Positions 24,381 to 31,870 of a stretch of DNA of 64,000 nt are shown piece by piece. The notes below the pieces were generated by a model. The model did no database searches and was not told the DNA's origin. It saw nothing but the letters and a program-made list of their open reading frames with translations. The stretch lies in contig MEOQ01000041.1 of the NCBI GenBank assembly GCA_001769275.1, forward strand, positions 1-64,000, given 5' to 3'. The number at the start of each line of letters is the position of its first letter. Within the stretch, counting starts at the first letter, position 1. The position numbers and the translations under genes were made by a program. Source of the DNA: Bacteroidetes bacterium GWF2_43_63 (lineage in GTDB: Bacteria; Bacteroidota; Bacteroidia; Bacteroidales; DTU049).

Positions 24381-25028
24381 CTAATAAGTTCGCTTATACT
24401 GTTTCCATGCGTCTGTATTTTTCCAGAACCACCTTCTATTCTTTATCCAGCAATCGGATGGGGGTAGTTTTGATAGCGGAATGAATGTTAATTTGGCAGG
24501 ATAACTAATATTATTCTTACTGACAGAAACAAATCTGTCCTGTTTTCTATTTTTTGATTTTTCTGCTATTAAGATTAAATTCTGTTCATTGTCTATCACG
24601 AAAACATCCATTGCAATCCCATCATAATACTGATTTAATGATATAACATGATTTATACTTATTGCTTCAATAGTATCTTTGTGAATAAAATAGCACCCCC
24701 AATAATAATGCTTCAAAAAAGACTTAATGTTTCTTTCATCATCATACAGGAGATGCTCAAAAAAATCATTCTCAAGATTATTTTTTGAACTGAATAAGCC
24801 GAGGAAAGTCCCATCCGGGAAAAACATAATGAAAGTATAATACGGTATCCGATCATCAGATATATATCTGTAGTATCCTTGTGTATTAATTATTGTATCG
24901 TATCCATTGTTAAATGCACCATGATATTCATTAAATTCCCTTTTTACATAGGCAGGAACTCTGATAATATCACACGACCATATTACAGTAGCAACAATGA
25001 TAAAACAAATAATGTTGATTTTTTTCAT
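24381..25028 (-). CDS. Hypothetical lipoprotein
   Basis: A 215-residue predicted lipoprotein starting at ATG 25028. The leader KKINIICFIIVATVIWSC is followed by DIIRVP, a good lipobox. The rest is rich in Tyr, Phe, Asn and Ile: YYRYISDD, PYYTFIMFFPDGTFLGLFSS, YYWGCYFIHKDTIEAI and a basic end (KNRRWFWKNTDAWKQYKRTY). No family recognised. It lies in the insert, convergent with the MORN-like gene 36 bp away, and its codon use is AT-rich, so it was probably acquired with that gene. Confidence 0.75.
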   Translation of the reverse strand: MKKINIICFIIVATVIWSCDIIRVPAYVKREFNEYHGAFNNGYDTIINTQGYYRYISDDRIPYYTFIMFFPDGTFLGLFSSKNNLENDFFEHLLYDDERNIKSFLKHYYWGCYFIHKDTIEAISINHVISLNQYYDGIAMDVFVIDNEQNLILIAEKSKNRKQDRFVSVSKNNISYPAKLTFIPLSKLPPSDCWIKNRRWFWKNTDAWKQYKRTY

Positions 25029-25317
25029 AATCAATACAATGTAAATGGATTATTGTATCGTTTGAAAATGTCTGTAATTAAAGCATGATTGAAAAAAACC
25101 ATGGCATTAAGTAAAAAATAAATTGTGATTTTGATCTTCATTTTTCTTTGTTTATCATTTTGTCTGATAAAAATACGAAATATTTTATTGTATTTCAAAG
25201 AACTGTAATTCAGTAGTTTTATTTTGCAATACACTAATTTTCGAAGGTAAGCTCCCTTAAAACCAGGCCAGCTGTTCTGATTTGTACTGCGCTTTAGGCC
25301 AGCCGTTTCCGGGGTTT

Positions 25318-25405
25318 TCAAAAAATCGATTCTCGAAATGTAATTCCAATTGCATTCAAAATTTAAAAGGCTGTCCGCTGTGCGTGGATGGCCTTTTTTT
25401 GTTTA
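25318..25405. repeat. 88-bp direct repeat, copy B (rocD end plus terminator)
   Basis: Second copy of 22032-22119, offset 3286, about 95% identical with no gaps. It includes the KKSILEM-stop codons, now without a gene in front, and an intact terminator (AAAAGGC...GCCTTTTTTT). The 280 bp before it (25029-25317) hold no convincing gene. Confidence 0.95.
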
Positions 25406-25517
25406 ATTGCTGTCGCGTGAAACAATCGCGATGGAGCTGGGGAAAATTTAGAAAATTAAGTTGTTGGATTTTTATTAAATTCGTGCCAGTTTTAGTATTA
25501 ACAAAGAATCAATTTTG

Positions 25518-25910
25518 ATGTACAAGTGCTGGATTACATATTATCTCTTTGTTAGGAAAGTTTATAAAAAAAGATGGATAGGAATGGAGTCTAGTGCGAT
25601 TGCGCTCGCAATAACATGTCTATTCACACACTTTTTTCTTTTCTTCATAATATTTGACATCTTGGCAAAATCGAATATGATGAATAGTGTGTTATCAAAA
25701 GAGTTACCACTAGGCCCAATTGTCTTTGTTCTGTCGTTTTTTATATTGCTGGCGTTGGTTTCTTTAATCAGGATTCGACATTCTATGAATATCAAACGAC
25801 AAGTTATCAATCGTTTCAGGAATTACAATAAGACTTATACTATTCTGTATTTGATTTCAACGAGTACAGCTTTTGTTTCAATCATAGTTTTGCTATTGAT
25901 GAATCGTTGA
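25518..25910 (+). CDS. Small integral membrane protein, unknown
   Basis: A 130-residue protein with three hydrophobic segments: AIALAITCLFTHFFLFFIIFD, GPIVFVLSFFILLALVSLI and ILYLISTSTAFVSIIVLLLM. The start is taken as the ATG at 25518 (an in-frame TTG precedes it). Between helices are short basic loops (RKVYKKRW, RIRHSMNIKRQVINRFRNY). I do not recognise a family. It begins 112 bp after the second 88-bp repeat, so it belongs just outside the insert, and it is convergent with the LOG gene that follows. Confidence 0.6.
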   Translation: MYKCWITYYLFVRKVYKKRWIGMESSAIALAITCLFTHFFLFFIIFDILAKSNMMNSVLSKELPLGPIVFVLSFFILLALVSLIRIRHSMNIKRQVINRFRNYNKTYTILYLISTSTAFVSIIVLLLMNR

Positions 25911-25947
25911 TAACGATAGTTGATAAACAAATCAATATTTCTCAATA

Positions 25948-26481
25948 CTATTTCACCACCAGCAATTTATTCAGCTGCGCAATAATTTCATCCACGGTCT
26001 TTGCCTGAATGATGGTGTCGCGGCGGCGGTGATCGAGTTTCTTACCGCTCAGATTGCGTGACCAGCCCTCGAAAACGGAGGCTGCAATTATTTTTTTACC
26101 ATACTGCCAGGCAAAGGCAATTTCGGACAAAGTGCCAGAGCCCCCGCCCAGAGCAATAATCACATCGCCGCTCTGCGCCACAATGCTGTTGCGTGCATAG
26201 CCAATGCCTGTCGCAACGGCAATATCGGTATAACGGTTGGCCGATTGCCGGTTGCTGTCAGGCAGAATGCCGACGGTAGCGCCGAAAGAATAATTTTCTG
26301 ATTCATGCGCACCACGAAAAACCGCTTCCATAATGCCCCGGCGGCCTCCCGAGAAAATCGTGAAACCATTATCAACCAGCTTAGTACCCAGTTCGCGCGC
26401 AAATGCATAAATCGGATCCGATACTTTACAGTAGCTTGGGCCAATAACACTTACGAATCTGCGTGCGGGTTCCTGCGACAT
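25948..26481 (-). CDS. LOG/TIGR00725-like nucleotide-binding protein
   Basis: A 177-residue Rossmann-like protein of the SLOG superfamily. It has VSVIGPSYCKVSDPIYAFARELGTKL, GFTIFSGGRRGIMEAVFRGA and VIIALGGGSGTLSEIAFAW, which match the family's SGG..G.M and GGxGTxxE motifs; the second Gly-rich motif is GGGSGTLSE. LOG proteins cleave cytokinin ribosides, but many bacterial members of this length only bind nucleotides, and the PGGxGTxxE form typical of LOG is changed here (ALGGGSGTLSE). Its ATG overlaps by one base the stop of the dehydrogenase-like gene upstream (TGATG), so it is translated with it. Confidence 0.85.
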   Translation of the reverse strand: MSQEPARRFVSVIGPSYCKVSDPIYAFARELGTKLVDNGFTIFSGGRRGIMEAVFRGAHESENYSFGATVGILPDSNRQSANRYTDIAVATGIGYARNSIVAQSGDVIIALGGGSGTLSEIAFAWQYGKKIIAASVFEGWSRNLSGKKLDHRRRDTIIQAKTVDEIIAQLNKLLVVK

Positions 26482-27782
26482 CAGAGATATTTTGAAATGT
26501 ATTCGAACGGTTTGGTCAGTTCTCCGTTATGCAGGATCAGTGCGCGTTTGATGGCCGGCGCGATTTTCAGATCGTCATATTCATTATTGAAATTGCATTC
26601 AACAATAGATTCAACAAAAGGCCGCAGTGCATCGGAAAATCCACGTGAAGCATCGCGTGGCAGCTCGCTCGGAAGAATATCGACCGACATCACACAAACG
26701 CCGTCGCCGTCAAAGCCCATGGCGGGAGCGCCTGTGGCAGGATTGTAAACAAATACCGGATCGCTGATCTCAGTTCCTTTATGCGTGAATTCAACGCCAC
26801 CATCGGGGTCGCATGAAATGTCACCAACCACAACCAGCTTGGGATTGGGTTTTGAATACAACCGTGCAATCTCACTTTTCGACACAATGCGTGGATAGCG
26901 GGCATCCCAGTATGAGCCATGAACAAGAACCGTCATGTTTTCGAGATAATCGAAGAATCGTGATTTGTATTCTTCCGGATGCTGGTAATAGTGTTGCAAA
27001 TCGAACGGACGTTCTTCGCCCACATGTTTCACCATGTCTTGCTCTTTAAAAACAACCTTGTACACCACTTTACCATCGGAAATATCGTCTTTAAGCAACG
27101 GCAGATCTTCGGGGAAAATTTCCTTCACAGGCAGCAGATGCAGGATTTCCTGCGCGCCCATACTTACATTGCCGTAACCGGTCACGCCAACAGTAAAAGG
27201 AAGTATTTCTTTCGGCAGACCATGTTTCATAATTTCATATCCTACCTTGCTGATGGCTTTCTTTGCCTCAGTCAGTGACGAATAAGTATAGGCCTGGCGC
27301 AGCTTTACAAATGGAGTTTCGATACCCAGTTTCTGATAACGCTGTCCAACCGACCACAGGGTGTTGATCATACCTGCGAGTCCCGCATATTTTCCAAAAA
27401 ATATTACACGCTTATTGAATTCATCGGTGACTTTTTCGTAATCAATCAGATTGCATTTCAACTCCATGAGCCGTTTCAGCATAGGCATGTTGTAAGCTTG
27501 CCCTTTGATGACATGAGAGAAAAACATGTAGGTCTTACCGGCCATCAGGTCCTGCATAGGCACTTCTTTCACTCCGAAAATAATGTCGGCATCCGAAATG
27601 TCGTTGTTGACAATGGCGCCTGCTTTTCTGTATTCGTCATCCGAAAAAACCCGTTTTGAAGAAGATTGGACATGAATTTCATATCCCTTATTGATAAGAG
27701 TGCCAACATGGTCCGGAATAATAGGAACGCGGCGCTCCATTTCATATTTATTTTCATGACGGATGGCGATAATTTTTTTCAT
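26481..27782 (-). CDS. Lysine-ketoglutarate reductase / saccharopine dehydrogenase-like protein
   Basis: A 433-residue protein of the alanine dehydrogenase/PNT-like fold. It has the N-terminal EMERRVPIIPDHVGTLINKGYEIHVQSS (the K/R-E-x-x-E-x-R-x-P-x-T/I-P motif), AGAIVNNDISDADIIFGVKEVP, MAGKTYMFFSHVIKGQ and a nucleotide-binding VGVTGYGNVSMGAQEILH. Similarity to the lysine-2-oxoglutarate reductase half of alpha-aminoadipic semialdehyde synthase is the best fit; the saccharopine dehydrogenase half is missing. Substrate is inferred only. The next gene (LOG-like) overlaps it by one base. Confidence 0.8.
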   Translation of the reverse strand: MKKIIAIRHENKYEMERRVPIIPDHVGTLINKGYEIHVQSSSKRVFSDDEYRKAGAIVNNDISDADIIFGVKEVPMQDLMAGKTYMFFSHVIKGQAYNMPMLKRLMELKCNLIDYEKVTDEFNKRVIFFGKYAGLAGMINTLWSVGQRYQKLGIETPFVKLRQAYTYSSLTEAKKAISKVGYEIMKHGLPKEILPFTVGVTGYGNVSMGAQEILHLLPVKEIFPEDLPLLKDDISDGKVVYKVVFKEQDMVKHVGEERPFDLQHYYQHPEEYKSRFFDYLENMTVLVHGSYWDARYPRIVSKSEIARLYSKPNPKLVVVGDISCDPDGGVEFTHKGTEISDPVFVYNPATGAPAMGFDGDGVCVMSVDILPSELPRDASRGFSDALRPFVESIVECNFNNEYDDLKIAPAIKRALILHNGELTKPFEYISKYL

Positions 27783-27979
27783 ACCCTTGTAGATTCATTA
27801 AATCGGAGTGCAAACCTACATTTTTTTTGTGAAGCTTCAAAATATTGTGGCAAAAGATTTGTAAGGGCAGCCGGCCACAGGATAGAGATGCTGAATATGA
27901 ATTCATTGAAAATGTCTATATTTGCATTACAATAAATTCCCGCATTCTTTGTCTGAAAACAAAAAAAAATCATAACTGC

Positions 27980-28357
27980 ATGAAAAACATCTTCAAACTT
28001 TCCGCATTGCTTCTTTTCGTTTTTGTCACTATTGGGGCAAATGCGCAAAACACAACCGCACCTGTAAATGCAAATGCTGTTCAAACCGACCTGGCTGTTT
28101 TTAACGTCAAAGTAATGTTTCATTGCGCCAACGGTAAAGCTTTGCTCGAAACCGAGCTGGTAAAAAAGCGTGGCGTAGTATCAGCTGTAGCGCATCTGGA
28201 TACAAAAATAGTTGATGTGACCTACAATACCAAAGAGACCACTCCTGATGCAATAAAGGAATACATTCATCAGATCGGTTATCTGGTTGAAGGCGATCCG
28301 GCCGACACCAAACTGAACAACAAAGCCTGTTCGCACGGCGACGGACATCAGGAATAA
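27980..28357 (+). CDS. Secreted HMA-like (heavy-metal-associated) domain protein
   Basis: A 125-residue protein from the ATG at 27980, which opens a clear signal peptide (MKNIFKLSALLLFVFVTIGANAQ). A promoter -7 element TATATTTG lies at 27917-27924. The mature domain has the ferredoxin-like HMA pattern VFNVKVMFHCANGKALLETELVKKRGVVSAV, DTKIVDVTYN, DAIKEYIHQIGYLVEG. The metal site is HCANGK, with one Cys instead of CxxC, so copper binding would need other ligands; the C-terminal ACSHGDGHQE could supply them. It is probably periplasmic. No copper ATPase gene is beside it. Confidence 0.78.
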   Translation: MKNIFKLSALLLFVFVTIGANAQNTTAPVNANAVQTDLAVFNVKVMFHCANGKALLETELVKKRGVVSAVAHLDTKIVDVTYNTKETTPDAIKEYIHQIGYLVEGDPADTKLNNKACSHGDGHQE

Positions 28358-28378
28358 TCACAAAAATCGTTACTTGTT

Positions 28379-31300
28379 ATGAAAAAACTTTTCCTTGCCG
28401 GAATTGCAGCGATGCTTTTGCATTTTTCATCATTTGCATTGCTGGTTACCCCCTCGATGGTGTCGCCTGTTCATGGTTCAACGGGGATTGCTGTGAATAT
28501 CATGCTCGACTGGTCTACATCAAGCGGAGCAACATATTACGAATACAAACTGAGTACGAGTCCGACTTTGGCGGGGGCCACAGCGACATCGACCGGTTCG
28601 AACACGTATTTTTATACCTCGGAACTCAAATTCAACACAACCTATTATTGGACGGCCCGTGCGCGCAGTGCCACTGATAGCAGTGACTGGTCCACTATTT
28701 ATATGTTCACAACCATGGACGGACTAACGCTGATTAGTCCCATAAGCGGCTTTGTGGGAGCTGAAGTAAATCATACACTTGACTGGAACTCAGTTGCGGG
28801 CATTACATATTACGATGTGGAATTGGATACAACAGCCTCATTTAACAGTTCTTTGCATCAGATGATTCCTGTCAGTGCAGCATCTTCGCAGTATACAACT
28901 TCTAATCTGTTGTTCGGACAGAAGTACTACTGGCGCGTCAGATCGCGGCATAATACTGATACAAGCTCCTGGAGTGCCCCATGGAATTTTACAACATTGA
29001 ATACTGTTGCACTGACAAGTCCTGCAAGCGGCAATTCAGGACTCGATGTAAATGCAACGCTCGACTGGTATATTACTTATGGTGCCACCTATTATGATAT
29101 TGAATACGACACCACCGCATCATTCAACAGCACGCTGCATCAGCTGATTCCTGTAAGCAGCGCTTCATCGCAGTACACTACTTCTAATTTGTTTTTTGGT
29201 CAGAAATATTATTGGAGAGTCAGAGCCAGACACAGTGTTGATACCAGTGCCTGGAGCGCAACCTGGAATTTTACAACAATGAATACTGTTGCGCTGACAT
29301 CGCCGGCCAGTGGCAACTCAGGACTCGATGTAAATGTAACGCTTGACTGGTATATCACCTATGGTGTAACCTACTATGATCTTGAATACGACACTACAGC
29401 ATCATTCAACAGCACGCAGCATCAGCTGATTCCGGTTAGCAGCGCATCATCACAGTACACTACTTCTAATTTGTTTTTTGGTCAGAAATATTATTGGCGA
29501 GTCAGAGCCAGACACAGTGCTGATACCAGTGCCTGGAGCGCAACCTGGAACTTCACCACTATAAATACTGTTGCTTTGTATTCGCCTTCAAGCAGCAGCA
29601 CCGGACAGGATCTCAATACAACGGTGGATTGGTATTCTACCTACGGAGCGACTTATTATGATCTTGAGTACGACACCACAGGTTCATTCAACAGCACACA
29701 GCATCAGCTGATTCCAGTAAGTAGTGCATCGTCGCAGTACACGACTTCAAATCTGTTTTTCGGTCAAAAATACTATTGGCGAGTGAGAGCAAGACACAGT
29801 GCCGATACCAGTGCCTGGAGCGCAACCTGGAACTTTACTACTCAATCTGTCATTGTATTGGTTACTCCAGTAAACGGAGCCACCAATCAGGATGTCAATG
29901 TAAACCTGGACTGGGATTATTTAAACGGAATCACACATTATGATGTTGAATTTGATACAACTGCATCATTCAATAGTCCTCTGCATCAGGTTCAGACCAC
30001 AATAACTGGGTATTCCAATTATTCTCCTTCCAGCTTATTATTTGGTACAAAATATTACTGGCGCGCCCGTTCAAGGCATTCAGCTGACACCACCTCGTGG
30101 TCAGCCACCTGGAATTTTACAACAATGAACGGTATGGCGCTTTCGTTGCCGTCAAACGGAGCAACAAATCAAGCTGTCAATGTAAATCTTGATTGGGCTG
30201 CCATTAACGGAATCACCCATTACGACGTTGAATACGACACTACAGCCTCATTCAACAGCCCACTGCATCAGGTTCAGACAACACTTTCCGGATATTCGAA
30301 CTACACACCCGGCAATATGTTGTTTTCCACAACCTATTACTGGCGCGCCCGTTCGAGGCATTCACTGGATACATCTACATGGTCTTCAGTTTGGTCATTT
30401 ACCACCACCGATGGAAAACCTGCGCATGTAAGTCCGGCAAATACAGCCACAGGTGTGTCGCTAAATCCGACCATCGACTGGGGCTTTGTTGGCGGTATCA
30501 ATATCTATCAATATGAATATTCAGCCGATCCAACTTTCAGCAGCGCTATACCAACCAGTACTGGAACAACTTCCCAGGCTGGATTGAGCAACCTGAGTTA
30601 TGGACAGACTTATTACTGGCGGGTTCGTACCTGTCATATTGCAGACACATCGGACTGGAGCAATCCATGGAGTTTTACTACCTTGTTTCAGCTAACCACT
30701 CCTGTTGTATTGAGCAGCCCAGCTGACGGTACAACCGGTATTGGCTCATCAACAGTGAATATGACTTGGCAAACCTATGCAACTGCAGTGTTCTACGAAT
30801 ACATGTATGCCGATAATGCTGCATTTACAAATGCCGTTTCCGGATCAGCTGTATCAGCAGCACAGATCACAGCTACACTTTTGCCTGGCACCACCTATTA
30901 CTGGAAAGTGCGCGCCAACAACGGTAGCGGCTACAGCCCATGGTCATCTGCATGGACATTTGCAACAAGCGGTTTGGCGGTTCCTGTACACATCAGTCCT
31001 ATAAATGGAGCTTCAGCCCAGGCTCTCAGTCTTATTATAGACTGGCAGGATGCAGCTGCAGCCACGTTCTATGAATACGAATGTGATGATGATATTATGT
31101 TTGGAAGCCCGTTTGCCAACGGATCGGTTACGATTTCGCAGGCCTCACTGAGCGGACTCGCATACAACACAAGCTATTACTGGCGCGTTAGAAGCAGCGA
31201 CGGGACTAATTTTTCAGCATGGAGTTCACCATGGAGTTTCACTACCGGAACGCTCACTGCTCCAACATTGATCTCTCCTGCCAATGGTGCCAGCAATCAG

Positions 31301-31786
31301 CCATTGAGTAATCTGACACTTGACTGGAGCGATGTTTCTGGGGCCTCTATGTATGAATATTTCTACGATACCGACATTAATTTCACCAATCCGACTCACG
31401 CTATTGTTACAGTGTCGCAGGTCACCATCAGCGGCTTGAACAACAACACCAGCTATTTCTGGAAAGTGCGCAGCAGCGATGGCACAGTGTATTCTCCTTA
31501 TGCAAGCACCTGGAGTTTTACTACTGAAACCGGAGTTGGCTTTGAAGATGGAGACATTCATGTTTCGCTATATCCAAACCCCACTTCAGAGTCAGCAACG
31601 CTGAATTTTGAAACTGTGGCAGACCGAATGATTCGCATTTTCAGTCCGGCAGGCTCATTTGTAAACGAAATATTGACATCAGAGTCGAAGATCGATTTAC
31701 AGCTGAATGGCTTGAATCCTGGTCTTTACATGATTGTTGTTACTGAAGGTGAGGAAACAAAGACGCTTCGACTGATACTGCAGTAA
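28379..31786 (+). CDS. Secreted protein of 11 fibronectin-III-like repeats with T9SS type A sorting domain
   Basis: A 1135-residue cell-surface or secreted protein. A signal peptide (MKKLFLAGIAAMLLHFSSF) is followed by eleven modules of about 94 residues with the pattern (V/T)SPxxGxxG, DWxxxxGxTYYxxExDT, YTTSNLxFGxKYYWRVRxRH and WSxxWxFTT, the usual look of FN3-type repeats. Modules three to five are nearly identical in DNA (282-bp period, starts near 29000, 29282 and 29564). The C-terminus, VSLYPNPTSESATLNFE ... GLYMIVV, is a T9SS type A sorting domain. Likely an adhesin or structural surface protein. A terminator follows. Confidence 0.9.
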   Translation: MKKLFLAGIAAMLLHFSSFALLVTPSMVSPVHGSTGIAVNIMLDWSTSSGATYYEYKLSTSPTLAGATATSTGSNTYFYTSELKFNTTYYWTARARSATDSSDWSTIYMFTTMDGLTLISPISGFVGAEVNHTLDWNSVAGITYYDVELDTTASFNSSLHQMIPVSAASSQYTTSNLLFGQKYYWRVRSRHNTDTSSWSAPWNFTTLNTVALTSPASGNSGLDVNATLDWYITYGATYYDIEYDTTASFNSTLHQLIPVSSASSQYTTSNLFFGQKYYWRVRARHSVDTSAWSATWNFTTMNTVALTSPASGNSGLDVNVTLDWYITYGVTYYDLEYDTTASFNSTQHQLIPVSSASSQYTTSNLFFGQKYYWRVRARHSADTSAWSATWNFTTINTVALYSPSSSSTGQDLNTTVDWYSTYGATYYDLEYDTTGSFNSTQHQLIPVSSASSQYTTSNLFFGQKYYWRVRARHSADTSAWSATWNFTTQSVIVLVTPVNGATNQDVNVNLDWDYLNGITHYDVEFDTTASFNSPLHQVQTTITGYSNYSPSSLLFGTKYYWRARSRHSADTTSWSATWNFTTMNGMALSLPSNGATNQAVNVNLDWAAINGITHYDVEYDTTASFNSPLHQVQTTLSGYSNYTPGNMLFSTTYYWRARSRHSLDTSTWSSVWSFTTTDGKPAHVSPANTATGVSLNPTIDWGFVGGINIYQYEYSADPTFSSAIPTSTGTTSQAGLSNLSYGQTYYWRVRTCHIADTSDWSNPWSFTTLFQLTTPVVLSSPADGTTGIGSSTVNMTWQTYATAVFYEYMYADNAAFTNAVSGSAVSAAQITATLLPGTTYYWKVRANNGSGYSPWSSAWTFATSGLAVPVHISPINGASAQALSLIIDWQDAAAATFYEYECDDDIMFGSPFANGSVTISQASLSGLAYNTSYYWRVRSSDGTNFSAWSSPWSFTTGTLTAPTLISPANGASNQPLSNLTLDWSDVSGASMYEYFYDTDINFTNPTHAIVTVSQVTISGLNNNTSYFWKVRSSDGTVYSPYASTWSFTTETGVGFEDGDIHVSLYPNPTSESATLNFETVADRMIRIFSPAGSFVNEILTSESKIDLQLNGLNPGLYMIVVTEGEETKTLRLILQ

Positions 31787-31807
31787 TTACTATTAATTTT
31801 TAAACAC

Positions 31808-31845
31808 AGCCGGTACATCTGAAAAGACGTACCGGCTTTTCTTTT
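31808..31845 (+). terminator. Terminator after the FN3-repeat gene
   Basis: AGCCGGTAC (31808-31816) pairs with GTACCGGCT (31829-31837), followed by TTTCTTTT. It lies 22 bp after the stop codon. Confidence 0.85.
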
Positions 31846-31870
31846 ACACTAAAAAAATATTTGTAAATAA

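Larger units (their letters stand above)
22120..25317. mobile_element. 3.2-kb insert between direct repeats, candidate mobile or duplicated cassette
   Basis: The segment lies between two 88-bp repeats that both contain the rocD 3' end. It holds an AAA/DUF4143 ATPase gene, a secreted MORN-like protein and a lipoprotein, all AT-richer than their neighbours and unrelated to rocD. The layout is what integration at a gene end, or a duplication followed by insertion, would leave; no integrase, transposase or terminal inverted repeats were found, so the mechanism is unknown. Confidence 0.45.

Noticed and set aside
22120-25317. Transposon with its own transposase
   Set aside because: No transposase or integrase motif and no terminal inverted repeat could be found; only a flanking duplication supports mobility.
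25031-25321. 96-codon frame on the minus strand before the second 88-bp repeat
   Set aside because: No recognisable domain; the frame is a chance run between the lipoprotein and the repeat.
28379-31786. Enzyme domain among the FN3-type repeats
   Set aside because: All eleven modules show the same FN3-like pattern, with no catalytic motif between them.
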